Of a stretch of DNA of 64,000 nucleotides, positions 8,273-17,485 are shown piece by piece. Under the pieces are notes generated by a model. It had not been told where the DNA came from. It was given only the letters and a program-made list of their open reading frames with translations, and searched no databases. Source of the stretch: Pelagomonas calceolata (taxonomy: Eukaryota; Sar; Pelagophyceae; Pelagomonadales; Pelagomonadaceae); contig CAKKNE010000006.1 in NCBI GenBank assembly GCA_918797485.1, forward strand, positions 2,976,001 through 3,040,000. The letters are read 5' to 3'. A program made the translations under genes and the position numbers. Each line of letters opens with the position of its first letter. Position 1 is the first letter of the stretch.

Positions 8273-9394
8273 TTACTCCGCCGCGTCCTCGTCGACGTAC
8301 GAGAGCTCGTCCCTATTGCACGTGATGCGAGGTTCGAGGCCCTCCCAGCCCTCGTCCTCGTCGGGATCAATCTCGCGGTCGACGAAGCAGAGGTTGGCTT
8401 GCACGTCTCGGATCACACCGATGCCTCCGCCCGCCCGCGTCGGCAGGTTCACGCGCCGCCCAATCATCGTCGACGGCCGCAGGATTTTCTGCAACAATTC
8501 GGCTCGCTTCCACGACGGCATGGCGTCGTACGCGGTCTGCGAGACGCCGAATTCCGCCTCAAACGCCGCCTCCTCGTCGGCGAGCACGGTCCCTGTCTCC
8601 CAGTCACCGGGCGGCGGCGGCGGCGGCGGAGGCGGCGGCGGCGGAACAGCATCCTGCGTGACTTGCAACGCTTCGAGCGCAGCAGTCGGCGGGTCCGCCG
8701 ACTCCACGGGCGTCTCTGCTGGCGGCGCCTCCGCCGGCGCCGCCGCGGCCGCGTCCCGCCGCGCCACGAGGAACGCCTTCAGCGCGGACCGCAAAGGCGC
8801 GTTGCCCGGGACGACGTGGCCGCCCTCATGCTCGTGGATCACGGGGTCCGCGAACCGCGACGCCAGCGCCCGCGCGACGTCGGGCGGCACCGACGCATCC
8901 GTCGCGCCGAAACAGTGAAACGACGGCAACCGGCACGGCGCGCCGGCGTCCAGCGCCGCCAGCACGGTTGCATCGCGCGGCACGTAGCCGGCGAACAAAA
9001 CCGCGAACTGGAACAGGTCCGTCGTGAGGCAGAGCAGCGCCGCGAGCGTCGCGCCCTGCGAGAAGCCGAGGACGCCGTCGAAGGGGCCCTGACTTTGGCA
9101 CGTCGTGCGCACGAGCGCCAGGCTCTCCTCGAGGCCGTCGTAGGACGTTGACAAAGCCGGCCTATTTCCATCTCTGGTATTGTACCAGCCCAGCGGCGCG
9201 CCGCGCGTCGCCTCGTCGATCTGGCCCAGGAATTCGCCCGTCGCCGGCCGCGGCGCATCTAAAAATGTAAATTCGCACACGCTTTTCAATTGTTTGCGGA
9301 CGGCGCCCGTACGTTCTCTAAAAAACTGGCCATTTTGCGCATAGCCATGCAAGCAGAGGAGTTTCAGCTTGCGCTGGGGAGGCGCTTGCGGCAT
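8273..9394 (-). CDS. FSH1/OVCA2-type serine hydrolase with C-terminal extension
   Basis: A 373-aa product. Residues about 8-215 are an FSH1-family serine hydrolase with the full triad: KLLCLHGYAQNG at the start, nucleophile in GVLGFSQGA, Asp in CFGATDASVP and His in HEHEGGHVVPG. After an Ala/Pro linker and a run of 12 prolines comes a 110-residue acidic domain (GDWETGTVLADEE... to ELSYVDEDAAE) that is not part of the usual family; its function is unknown. Family members hydrolyse short- to medium-chain esters. The start is the ATG at 9394. It is divergent from the transporter gene, sharing the element at 9519. Confidence 0.85.
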   Translation of the reverse strand: MPQAPPQRKLKLLCLHGYAQNGQFFRERTGAVRKQLKSVCEFTFLDAPRPATGEFLGQIDEATRGAPLGWYNTRDGNRPALSTSYDGLEESLALVRTTCQSQGPFDGVLGFSQGATLAALLCLTTDLFQFAVLFAGYVPRDATVLAALDAGAPCRLPSFHCFGATDASVPPDVARALASRFADPVIHEHEGGHVVPGNAPLRSALKAFLVARRDAAAAAPAEAPPAETPVESADPPTAALEALQVTQDAVPPPPPPPPPPPPGDWETGTVLADEEAAFEAEFGVSQTAYDAMPSWKRAELLQKILRPSTMIGRRVNLPTRAGGGIGVIRDVQANLCFVDREIDPDEDEGWEGLEPRITCNRDELSYVDEDAAE

Positions 9395-9518
9395 TTCTAG
9401 TCCTGCTCGATGGCGTGGCGGGTGGCGCGGGACCACAGTGGTCCTATGTCTCAATCTGCGCACCGGCGACGTGCGATTTAACAGCCGTACAAGCCCGCAA
9501 AGGTGGCAAGCAAAAAAG

Positions 9519-9541
9519 GCTAGCGATAGTAACATACTAGC
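9519..9541. promoter_or_regulatory. Palindromic CTAG promoter element (divergent pair)
   Basis: GCTAGCG and TACTAGC arms around AGTAACA. It lies 125 bp from the FSH1 ATG and 152 bp from the transporter ATG. Confidence 0.65.
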
Positions 9542-9692
9542 AAGCCCCAGCTTTTTGGGCCACACCCGCGTTACAGCTCGAAATCCCACGCGTCAGACGC
9601 GTCACGATCTATTTTTAAGTGCAGCTGTCGTAAGAGAACGCGTACGGCACAAAAACGCGGCCGCCAGGGGCACCAGCAGCACCCACCCTACA

Positions 9693-11039
9693 ATGGCCTC
9701 GCAGCAGCAGCCGCCACAGCCGCCAGCCACCTACACAAACCTCCAGGCCGCCGCGGAGGACGGCGCCGTAGAAACACGGAACCCCCTAGCGCCGCCGCCG
9801 CCGACTGGCGCCGACGAGCCGAGACCGACGGGCGCCGCCGAGCCGCTGCAGCCACCAATCGAACCGGAGGAACCGGACGGTTCAAAATTTCGCGCGGTAG
9901 TAGCTATAGTAAGGTGCATGGTCGGCCCCGCGGCTTTGTACATCCCCAAGGGCTTCGCCGACGCCGGTCTTGGAGGAGGCCTCGTTTGTGTGACAATAGC
10001 CATGGCGTTGTTTGCCTTCGGCATGGCGCGATTGATAGCCTCGTGGCGCCACGCGCGCGCCAGCGGCGTAACCACACCAGGCTTGGACGGCGTCGCCTAC
10101 GCCTTAGCGGGCAAGTGGGCGGGGCACCTGGCCACGTTCTGCGTCACGGCGATGCAGTGCGGCGTCGGGGTTACGTACTACATATTTGTCGCGGAGAATA
10201 TTGATATGTTGGCGCCGTCTCGTTATAATCTTACGATGGGGGCGGTCATCTTGGCCATGGCCGTCGTCGAGGCGCCTCTATCACTATTTAAAAGATTACA
10301 GCGGCTCCACGGCTTGAACGCGGCGGGCAATTTGTTGGTGGCTCTTGCATTATTGACGATTTTTGCCGTGGCGCTGGAGCGATTAGACAGAGAAGGCCCG
10401 GCGCCCTCGAACTACGGCGTCGGCCCGCCGGGCAAGGTCTTAACTTTCGCGGGCACGGCGGTCTTCGCCTTTGAGGGGACCGCTTCCATAGTAGTTCCCG
10501 TCTGCGACGCGACGGCGCGCGCGCACCGGGGGTCGTTGGAGTATGTGGTTGTCGGCGCGACGGCGGCGGTGGCGCTGGCCTACGCCTTGTTTGGCATCGC
10601 TTGTTCTTTAGCTTTCGGGCGCCGCGTCGACGTCATCGTGGCCGAGTCGCTGCCGCAGACGTGGTGGCCCGGCGGGCTGGTGCGCCTGGCTTACGTCCTT
10701 GTGGTCTTGGTGACGTTTCCTCTCCAGCTCTTTCCGGTCTCCGACCTCGTGTCGCGCGGGCGCCAAGGGTGGTGGAGTGCGCTGCCGCGGCTGGCGCTCG
10801 TCGGCGTGCTGGCTCTGTTGGCGTTTGCGTTCCGGCACCGCCTCGACCACGTCGTGTCGCTGCTGGGGGCCCTGGCCTGCGCGCCGCTTGCGCTGGTCGT
10901 GGGGCCGTGGGCGCATTTGAGCGTCGCGGCGACGCCGCGGGCGCGCCTGCTCGACCGGGCGTGCATCTGCGTCGGGTGGGTGATCTGCGTCGCGGCGACG
11001 GCGAACGCGCTGGTGACGTGGCGGGACGCGGCGTCGTGA
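9693..11039 (+). CDS. Amino acid transporter, AAAP/SLC36-like family
   Basis: A 448-aa integral membrane protein. A cytosolic proline-rich N-terminus (about 1-65) is followed by about ten or eleven hydrophobic segments. The first begins SKFRAVVAIVRCMVGPAALYIPKGFADAG, the typical AAAP start that includes the G-x-G-x-L-x-x-P-like turn. FAGTAVFAFEGTASIVVPV in the middle is the conserved FEG region of SLC36 and vacuolar AVT-type carriers. It likely moves neutral amino acids, coupled to protons, across the plasma or vacuolar membrane; substrate and membrane are inference. Confidence 0.85.
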   Translation: MASQQQPPQPPATYTNLQAAAEDGAVETRNPLAPPPPTGADEPRPTGAAEPLQPPIEPEEPDGSKFRAVVAIVRCMVGPAALYIPKGFADAGLGGGLVCVTIAMALFAFGMARLIASWRHARASGVTTPGLDGVAYALAGKWAGHLATFCVTAMQCGVGVTYYIFVAENIDMLAPSRYNLTMGAVILAMAVVEAPLSLFKRLQRLHGLNAAGNLLVALALLTIFAVALERLDREGPAPSNYGVGPPGKVLTFAGTAVFAFEGTASIVVPVCDATARAHRGSLEYVVVGATAAVALAYALFGIACSLAFGRRVDVIVAESLPQTWWPGGLVRLAYVLVVLVTFPLQLFPVSDLVSRGRQGWWSALPRLALVGVLALLAFAFRHRLDHVVSLLGALACAPLALVVGPWAHLSVAATPRARLLDRACICVGWVICVAATANALVTWRDAAS

Positions 11040-11088
11040 CGTCACTGACGATCCTTGTTGTTTTTTATTTGTGGATATTAGTGTATAG

Positions 11089-11102
11089 TACTACTAGTAG
11101 TA
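11089..11102. terminator. 14-bp perfect palindrome between convergent stops
   Basis: TACTACTAGTAGTA lies between the convergent stops at 11039 and 11106. It contains the ACTAGT core seen in the other 3'-end motifs, so it may act on both strands. Confidence 0.4.
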
Positions 11103-11105
11103 TTC

Positions 11106-12170
11106 TTACGAAACGTCCCGCGGCAGCCATTCCTGCGGCCGGTCCCCATGGACGACCCAGCGGTTTTCTCTCTCGGCAGGAACCTCGTCCAGGTTGGGAT
11201 CGATTCCTCCAAGTCCCCTCTTCGGCCACTTCCCGTCCGGGCTAAACGGTGCCGCAGGCGTAGAATCGGTGGCGAACAAAGCAGCGGGCTGAGCGCGAAA
11301 GGAATGGTTCCGGAAGAACCGATGAAAGCCATCGAAGCCCGGGCGGAGAGTACCCTTTGGGACAGGGACGGGGCGCTCCAAATACTGAGGCGGCGCTGAT
11401 TGTTCATTTTCACTGAAACAGATCTTCACGCATTCAAAGTTTCGAACGTTATCTTGGTCGTCGATGTCCATGTCAAAAGAAAAGTAGGTATCGATCCATG
11501 TCTCGCCGTATTCTTGGGCGGGTTGAAACGGTGAATTCCATGCGGCACACCGGTCGTCTACCGCCCCTTCCAATGCACCAGTGTCAGCAATGGGCGCCAA
11601 GACCCCATTGACCAGCGCGAACAAGCGAAGTTCGAGGTACGGCCCTTCGTTTTTGTGCCCGCCCGGAATCGGGATGTCGAGCGGGATGGTCATTTCGTGT
11701 GGGAAGCCGGCAAGTTCGCAGTCCATCAGTCGCACGACCTTGTAGGCCAAATTGCGGACAGTGCCAGGTCGACTAGTGCTTTCATAAAGCTCACAAATGA
11801 TGAGGTCGAGGTCATATGCTGGTCTGAGCAACAGGCTCGCTGGGACACCGTCGCGCGGTCGCCACGAGTATACCTTGTCAACCCTGTTTGAATCTCTGTC
11901 GTCACGGACCACGCGCCACGGCAGGCTCTGCAGGCACAGGCGCCGCGGACTACAGCTGAGGCTCAGGAGCCTTGCACACGCTGCGGCGTCGAGTCCGACC
12001 GTCCCGAGCCCCAGCTCTGTGGTTAAGAGTCGCGGCGCCCAGACGCGTCTTTCGTTGGTCGTGACGGTGCGCAGCCGTCGCCCGGTCGCGCCAAGCAGTA
12101 TGATGTCTTCTATTTTCAGCGCATCAATGATTACAAATAGCACATCATCTGTGATTCGGGAAAGCGCCAT
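11106..12170 (-). CDS. F-box-like protein
   Basis: A 354-aa protein. Residues 1-50 (ITDDVLFVIIDALKIEDI, then ILLGATGRRLRTVTTNERRVW) fit an F-box: a short helix, a Leu-rich helix and the terminal Trp. The rest has no recognisable repeats; it is beta-rich with several Trp/Tyr clusters and could be the substrate-binding part. By family knowledge it would link a target to an SCF ubiquitin ligase through Skp1. The stop sits 67 bp from that of the transporter gene. Confidence 0.65.
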   Translation of the reverse strand: MALSRITDDVLFVIIDALKIEDIILLGATGRRLRTVTTNERRVWAPRLLTTELGLGTVGLDAAACARLLSLSCSPRRLCLQSLPWRVVRDDRDSNRVDKVYSWRPRDGVPASLLLRPAYDLDLIICELYESTSRPGTVRNLAYKVVRLMDCELAGFPHEMTIPLDIPIPGGHKNEGPYLELRLFALVNGVLAPIADTGALEGAVDDRCAAWNSPFQPAQEYGETWIDTYFSFDMDIDDQDNVRNFECVKICFSENEQSAPPQYLERPVPVPKGTLRPGFDGFHRFFRNHSFRAQPAALFATDSTPAAPFSPDGKWPKRGLGGIDPNLDEVPAERENRWVVHGDRPQEWLPRDVS

Positions 12171-12346
12171 GAAGCTGCGGTCTCACAGGTGGCTTAAACT
12201 TTCAAGTGCTCTCGACAGACGTACGCGCGGTGCCGCAGCGATTGGGATTGCGCGAGCCCTGGTCCGGACTTGTAAAAAATGAACGAAACGACGAATGCAA
12301 GCGGAGTGGGCCTGCCCCCGGCACGGCTTTGCGCAGCGCGCGGCTT

Positions 12347-12369
12347 GCTAGTGTCTTTCAAGCCGCTAG
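12347..12369. promoter_or_regulatory. Palindromic CTAG promoter element (F-box gene)
   Basis: Reverse-oriented copy (GCTAGTG, TCTTTCA, CCGCTAG), 177 bp upstream of the F-box ATG. The gene on its other side ends here rather than starting. Confidence 0.6.
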
Positions 12370-12390
12370 GCGTAAAATTTTACCGAAGGC

Positions 12391-13059
12391 TCACCCCGCC
12401 GGCTCCGACGCGCCGCGCGGCGGACTCGACGGCTCGAGCTCGTCGCCCTCACCATCAAAGTCGAACAGCTCGACGCGCCCCTCCTCGGCGCTCGAGAGGA
12501 ACACCGTCGTGTCGTCCGCGGGGTGCCCGACCGCCGGCGGCGACTCGCCGCCGTCGTCGGACACGTCCTCGTCCACGCCCAGGAACTCCTCGGGCTCGCC
12601 GAGCTCGTCGCACATGGCCCGCGTCTTCCGCAGCACGTCGCGACACCGTCGCGCGTAGGCGCGCGCCCGCCGCAGCTCGAGGCCCATCTCCTCGAGCTCC
12701 AGCCTGAGCCGCTCCTCCTGCTGCTCGAAGGAGCTCGACAGGTTCGACATGCCTCGCTTCAGCAATTCGTTCTCGCGGAGCGCCTGGCGCCCTTCGGTCG
12801 CGTCGGCGACGGCGCGGTCGCGCTCCTCGGCGGCTTTCGACGCCTTTGCGACGGCCTCCTCGACGAGCGCACGCGTCGGCGCCGCCGCGCCGTTGTCCCG
12901 TTCGCGCAGCTGGCGCTCCGCGTCGCGTCGCGCCTCGCGCTCGTCGCGCAGGAGCGCCTCGGTCCGCGCGAGGCGGCCGTGCACGCGCTTGAGCTGCGCG
13001 TGGAGGACGCTGACGATCTTGTCTTGGCCGCCCGCATTTCTGGCATCCATCGCGGACAT
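12391..13059 (-). CDS. Coiled-coil protein with acidic tail
   Basis: A 222-aa product. Residues about 10-150 are an almost continuous coiled coil rich in Arg, Glu and Ala (HAQLKRVHGRLARTEALLRD and following); the last 65 residues are acidic and disordered with SDDGGESPP. No enzyme motif is present. Start ATG at 13059, with a second ATG four codons on. It is divergent from the SDR at 13326. A structural or scaffold role is the most that can be said. Confidence 0.6.
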   Translation of the reverse strand: MSAMDARNAGGQDKIVSVLHAQLKRVHGRLARTEALLRDEREARRDAERQLRERDNGAAAPTRALVEEAVAKASKAAEERDRAVADATEGRQALRENELLKRGMSNLSSSFEQQEERLRLELEEMGLELRRARAYARRCRDVLRKTRAMCDELGEPEEFLGVDEDVSDDGGESPPAVGHPADDTTVFLSSAEEGRVELFDFDGEGDELEPSSPPRGASEPAG

Positions 13060-13223
13060 TCTGTTTGGCAGAGCGTCGGAGGCGAAGCCAGAACTTCGCG
13101 GAGAGATCGCGTGTTTGCCAGTGCGTGGAGGTGTCGACCTCAAGGAGTGTCGTGAACGACTCGCGGTCAGCCTTGAGCGCTTGTACTGCGGTAACAGGAC
13201 GTGAGAGCGTGCCTGGAGTGCTT

Positions 13224-13248
13224 GCTAGTGTGTTTACACGACGCTAGC
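13224..13248. promoter_or_regulatory. Palindromic CTAG promoter element (divergent pair)
   Basis: GCTAGTG and CGCTAGC arms around TGTTTACA. It lies 165 bp from the coiled-coil gene ATG and 78 bp from the SDR ATG. Confidence 0.65.
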
Positions 13249-13325
13249 TGCGTGTGCGGCGCGCGGTCTTTCGTGCTATTGTAGCCGCACGCGTACGAGA
13301 GCTGCGGTACAAGATAGCTGCAGCC

Positions 13326-14346
13326 ATGAGCAAGACCATCCTCGTCACTGGCGCCAACACTGGCATCGGTTACGCGCTCTGCAAACTACTGGCCACCGAG
13401 CATGGATGCTCTGTGCTGTTGGGCTCGCGCACCAAATCAAAGGGCGAGAAGGCCGTGGCCGACATCAAGAAGCTGGCGCCGAACGCCTCGGTAGAATTGG
13501 TCGAAATCGACGTCTCGAGCGACGAATCGGTCTCGGCCGCGGCCGCGGCGGTCAAAGCGAAGGGCGTGACGCTCTACGGCCTGGTTAACAACGCCGGCGT
13601 CGGTCTGAATACAAACGGCGATATCATAGAAACGAATTTCAAGGGTCCGATCCGCGTCTCCGAGGCGTTCCTGGAGCTCATCGAAGACAAGGGCCGCATC
13701 GTCAACGTGAGCTCGGGCGGCGCGTCGTCGTGGGTGCGCCAGCAGGACGAGGCTACCAAGAAGTTCTACTCGGACCCGGACATCTCGAAGGAGGCGCTCG
13801 TCGCGGACGTCGCGAAGCAGGCCGCCGGCGCCGAGGGCGGCTGGCCCGGGACGTACGGGCTCTCGAAGGCCGGGCTGACGGCCTACACGCTCTATCAGGC
13901 TAAAGCGTACCCGCACCTGACGTGCGTGTGAGCAGCCCAGTGTCTGTCGCGTCGATGGCGTAAGTGTGCCGTCCAAACCCTCGATACGCGCAGGTCGCTC
14001 TCTCCAGGCTTCATCATGACGAACATGACGAAGGTATCGCCTCGGCGTCCATTTTTGTCTCCACGCGCCGTCGTTGCGAGCCCGATTGAAGCCTGTCTCG
14101 TCCGCGATACGCCATCGACGCGACCCCTTTGCATCGGCGCGACGGTATGCCGCGCAGGGCTTCGGCGCGAAACTCACTCCGGAGCAGGGATGCGTGTCGT
14201 CGTTGCACGCGCTCTTCGGCGACGTCACATCGGGCTGGTACTACGGCTCGGACGCGAAGCGGTCGCCGCTGACGTGCTGCCGCGACCCGGGCACGCCCGA
14301 ATACGAGGGCGAGGAGAACCCGGACCCGACGCGATACAACAACTAG
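13326..14346 (+). CDS. Short-chain dehydrogenase/reductase, carbonyl-reductase-like (3 exons)
   Basis: Exons 13326-13927, 13994-14033 and 14158-14346 join to 276 aa. Classical SDR features: cofactor motif TGANTGIGYA, NNAG at about residue 92, Ser in IVNVSSGGASS and the catalytic YGLSK (Y-x-x-x-K). The region after the active site (SLSPGF, IMTNMTKGFGAKLTPEQG) appears only after both introns are removed, as in carbonyl reductases of the CBR1 type, where TPEEG follows. The 40-nt middle exon is unusually small. It likely reduces small carbonyl compounds with NADPH; the substrate is not readable. The C-terminus (SDAKRSPLTCCRDPG and acidic tail) is lineage-specific. Confidence 0.85.
13928..13993 (+). 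other. Intron 1 of SDR (66 nt)
   Basis: GTGAGC to ATACGCGCAG, phase 2. It contains GTCGATGGCGT, the reverse form of the intron core shared across the window. It is one of the shortest introns here. Confidence 0.8.
14034..14157 (+). mobile_element. Introner intron, CGGCGTCC family (SDR intron 2)
   Basis: 124 nt, phase 0. The donor GTATCGCCT is followed after 9 nt by CGGCGTCC and the intron ends CCGCGCAG, the signature of the exchanger-gene introns. It carries the CCATCGACGCGACC core. Confidence 0.8.
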
Positions 14347-14898
14347 TAAGTTTTTGTTGTTTATGTTTGTGGAGGGCTGGGACACGTAGAACAGACTGCG
14401 TTGTTGCCCGCCAGGTCGTCGGACGCGGACGCGTCGCGCTCGACCGCATCCACGGGCAGCTCCGAAGTTATCTTCGCTGGTGTCGTCGGCCGAGGGGTCC
14501 GCACGGAGCGCGCGGCTCGGGTAGAGGGGGTTGCTTTGTTTGGCGCCCATGGTCTTCGCGCTGTCCTCCTGGGCCCTATTTGGCTTCGCCGCTCGCGCGG
14601 TCGGCGAGAGCGGCCGTGAAACCCAATAAGCCACAAAAGCTACAACTCTGCAAAAAGCAGGTATCGTCCGGATGGTACACGTCGGCGGCGTTACTGGGAT
14701 AATCAGACACCCCAAAACGGTTATCCTTTATTCGATTGCCGAGAGAGCACGCGTACGCTCCGTCGTCGCGCAATTGTCAGAGCTAGCGGCCGGTAACATA
14801 CTAGCAAGCATGCAAGCAAGCACAAGAGCAAGAGCTACTGCTTGAGCATAAAACTGCAGCAGAGATGTGCATTTAACAGCATGGATCGATAACGCACA
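14347..14898. other. Intergenic region with CTAG element at 14782-14805
   Basis: A good CTAG palindrome (GCTAGCGG, CGGTAACATA, CTAGC) sits 94 bp upstream of the poly-Pro gene ATG. Short minus-strand frames start just left of it (for example MGAKQSN from 14550, which begins like an N-myristoylation site), but none is convincing. Nothing else is seen. Confidence 0.5.
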
Positions 14899-15639
14899 AT
14901 GGCAAAAGACAAGAAGGCGCCACAGGTCGACGACAGCCCCGAGGCCGCCGCAGCTTTAGCAGCCCTCGGCACGCCCCAGGCCTCGCAAGACGTCGTCGCA
15001 TTAGTAGTGGGAGACGTCGTCGACGCGTCGCGGCCGCGCTACACTAATGGTAGCTCGTCGTCGCAACGCATGCTCACGTTCTCCGCGCGCTGCGGTACTA
15101 CCACAAGACGCTGCTACGAGGCGGCGCCGCTGAAGGCGGAAGCGTATACTGGAGACGCCATTTTACTCAAGCGGAGCGTTACAAATGTAGGCGACCTATT
15201 ACAACTCAAACCGACGACCGCCGAAGTATATATAGGGGCCCGGCCGCCGCCGCCGCCTCCACCAAAACCGAAAGAGGACGGCCCGCCGCCCTTCGAGCCC
15301 TTCGACGTCGAAGCGGCCGCAAAGGCATCTAGAGAGAGGCGCCCGCCGCCGCCGCCGCCGCCGCCCAAAACGCGGACGGGCCTCGCGAGTCTCGACCCCA
15401 GGGAGCGCCGGTCCGTCGCGCTGGTCGTCGAGGGCCTCGAGGCTTCAGAGGATGGTGGCGTCGTCATTAGAGCCGGCGGCGAGCGCTTGATGGCGTCGGT
15501 GCCGTTGCGGAAGTTCCTGTTGCGCGGCTCGGATGCGAAAACCGTCCTCCCCAAGCTCGCGCCCCACTTCGCGGGGAAGACGCTGTCCCTCGACGTCGAG
15601 AGATGTGACAAGGGATTTGTTGTACACAACCTAAGTTAG
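14899..15639 (+). CDS. Hypothetical protein with polyproline linkers
   Basis: A 246-aa protein I do not recognise. A first beta-rich module (about 30-112: DVVALVVGDVVDASRPRY through TAEVYIG) and a last one (about 165-246: RRSVALVVEGLEASEDGG to GFVVHNLS) are joined by two polyproline runs flanking an acidic FEPFDVEAAAKASRE stretch. Polyproline suggests binding to SH3/WW/EVH1-type or profilin partners; this is inference. No signal peptide or membrane segment. Its stop overlaps the stop of the convergent gene. Confidence 0.6.
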   Translation: MAKDKKAPQVDDSPEAAAALAALGTPQASQDVVALVVGDVVDASRPRYTNGSSSSQRMLTFSARCGTTTRRCYEAAPLKAEAYTGDAILLKRSVTNVGDLLQLKPTTAEVYIGARPPPPPPPKPKEDGPPPFEPFDVEAAAKASRERRPPPPPPPPKTRTGLASLDPRERRSVALVVEGLEASEDGGVVIRAGGERLMASVPLRKFLLRGSDAKTVLPKLAPHFAGKTLSLDVERCDKGFVVHNLS

Positions 15640-17135
15640 TTTTGTTTTCCCACGAGACCCGCGAGGTAGCGGTCCTGGTCGAGGACCTGGCGCGCCGCAC
15701 GCGTCATGCCTTCCACTTCCCCGCCATCGGGGCGACAAGTCCCCGCGGGCCCGCACCGCATGCCTTTTATTTTGCGCGGCCTCCGTTCCGGCCACGGCTC
15801 GCCTTTGTTCAAATCGGGCCGGAAGCCGCGTTTTACCGGCTTGGCGACGTGGCCAGCGCGGCCCGCGTGTTTCTTCGGAGGCGGCTTCGCCACCACCCGA
15901 TCGTCGAAGGGACACGCCTGGTCGCTCTCCTCCAACGTACAACCGCGGAACTCGAGCTTGCCGTACGACCCTTGATGGGCGGCCACCATGACGAAACTAT
16001 TGTCATACCTCACGAGACCCAAGGCCGGCTTCGGAACCTTCCAGGGCGTCCACGTTGATCTATCTCCCTGCAGGCCGTCGCCCGTGCATTCTGATCTTCC
16101 TACGCAACACCTCCAGTTCTTCGCGCGGTCGACATCAATCACAGAACCTATACGATCCATCCTGTCGAGGTCCTGCTGCGACCATCTAGGGAGCCAATCT
16201 CGACCCTCAGCTGTAGCTAGTGACGGCATGTCCGAGGGATGAGCAATGGGCTGCATGCGGTGCGGACTCACATATGTTGTCTCATCGACTACGGAGAGCA
16301 TGAACCGCGCGTTCCTTGTATGCAACACCTGGTCCGCCTCGGAGTAGTAGACGTAGTCGAAACTCCATCTGGGATCATTCTGGAGCTTGTCTCGTATCGC
16401 ATGGACGGTCTTCGCCCCCAGTAGAGCCGGCTTGAAGAAGGGCACTCCCGTGATGCGCCGCGGGATGAAGCACTCCGACTCCAAGACGTCGAACCACTTC
16501 AGCCCTGAGTGTTGTCGTGCAAACTGAGCATCGGTGTGGGAACAGGTTGATAACACAACATGAGGCGTTAGCGCGTCGACGATCGACCAATACGTCGTGT
16601 TCAGGAAGTGTCTGCGCATGGCCGGTGCGCTACTACCAGTAGTACACGCCGCTTTCGGGTCTTCGCATTCCGGCGACGTCGCGAAGAAGGGTAGCACGGC
16701 GACGGTCTTGAGCCGTCGAGGCCCCTTGACGCGATGAGACGAAGCCCGTCGTTCGAGGCGCTTGGCCCGCTTCCCGAGCATGGAGAGCAGTTCGCCGTCC
16801 CAGGTCTTCTTCGCTATTCCTCTCGCATCTCGTAAGCCAATACGTCTTTCGAGCCACGACAGGTGCTCGACGGCACAGTCAAGTAAATCGACCGACTGCA
16901 AGGGCGTCGCCACTTTGGCCGGCATCCAGCCGCCGCTCTCCATGTTCGTATTATCTCTAATAGGTACGTCATGCTTCAAAACGGTGGCCCGGTGCGCGAG
17001 CCAGGCGGCCCCATACGCCTGTCCACTCGGATCGCGGCAGTTGTACCATCGTCTTCTTCTCGTCGCGGCGGCGCCGGCTCTTTGTATTGCCGGGCGCTGT
17101 GCTGCTACGATCGATGCGACGAGCAGCAGCCTCAT
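15636..17135 (-). CDS. Secretory-pathway glycosyltransferase-like protein
   Basis: A 499-aa product with an N-terminal signal peptide (MRLLLVASIVAAQRP). The middle holds a nucleotide-sugar-transferase-like layout: VAVLPFFATSPE near 150, a long region with conserved Cys, then FDYVYYSEADQVLHTRN (about 270), which looks like the DxD-type metal site of Golgi transferases, here as E-A-D. Several Cys (WRCCVGRSEC, RGCTLEESDQAC) point to a disulphide-bonded lumenal domain. The C-terminus is Lys/Arg/Pro-rich. Substrate unknown. The assignment rests on the EAD block and topology rather than on a recognised family. Confidence 0.6.
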   Translation of the reverse strand: MRLLLVASIVAAQRPAIQRAGAAATRRRRWYNCRDPSGQAYGAAWLAHRATVLKHDVPIRDNTNMESGGWMPAKVATPLQSVDLLDCAVEHLSWLERRIGLRDARGIAKKTWDGELLSMLGKRAKRLERRASSHRVKGPRRLKTVAVLPFFATSPECEDPKAACTTGSSAPAMRRHFLNTTYWSIVDALTPHVVLSTCSHTDAQFARQHSGLKWFDVLESECFIPRRITGVPFFKPALLGAKTVHAIRDKLQNDPRWSFDYVYYSEADQVLHTRNARFMLSVVDETTYVSPHRMQPIAHPSDMPSLATAEGRDWLPRWSQQDLDRMDRIGSVIDVDRAKNWRCCVGRSECTGDGLQGDRSTWTPWKVPKPALGLVRYDNSFVMVAAHQGSYGKLEFRGCTLEESDQACPFDDRVVAKPPPKKHAGRAGHVAKPVKRGFRPDLNKGEPWPERRPRKIKGMRCGPAGTCRPDGGEVEGMTRAARQVLDQDRYLAGLVGKQN

Positions 17136-17283
17136 CGCATCGATGGCGTACGCCTGCAGCGATGACCAACGACAGCCCCAACGTCCCGGCTGATTGATGC
17201 GTCACTGATGAGAGTATCTGAGCGTCCAGGAGGCAGCGATTCGAGCCGCGCGACTGCGTTTCACGGCTGTCCAAATTTCAGCA

Positions 17284-17306
17284 GCTAGCGGCATGTAAGA
17301 CACTAG
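17284..17306. promoter_or_regulatory. Palindromic CTAG promoter element
   Basis: GCTAGCGG, CATGTAAGA, CACTAG, 149 bp upstream of the glycosyltransferase-like ATG. The flanking gene on the right ends here. The 17136-17485 gap also holds the 3'-end motif listed next. Confidence 0.65.
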
Positions 17307-17400
17307 GAATCATTCCTGCTGCGCTGCGCGCTAATTGTACCACCCGACGCTGTCGACGCGGCCTTGGAGCCCTTCGCATCGCCACTGGCAGCCTGGGGCG

Positions 17401-17421
17401 CCGCCCACTAGTCCTAGCACC
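17401..17421 (-). promoter_or_regulatory. Candidate 3'-end motif (exchanger gene)
   Basis: On the minus strand this reads GGTGCTAGGACTAGTGG followed by GCGG. It lies 65-85 bp past the stop of the minus-strand exchanger gene, matching the plus-strand copies at 6563 and 25951. Confidence 0.5.
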
Positions 17422-17485
17422 GCCGCCGCCGCCACCGAAAGAAAGAAACCTCCTAGAATTGTGTTACGACGCGCGAGCGAGCGAC

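Noticed and set aside
14361-14715. Minus-strand small gene starting MGAKQSN
   Set aside because: Attractive myristoylation-like start near a CTAG element, but the frame runs into the SDR coding exon and has no conserved feature.
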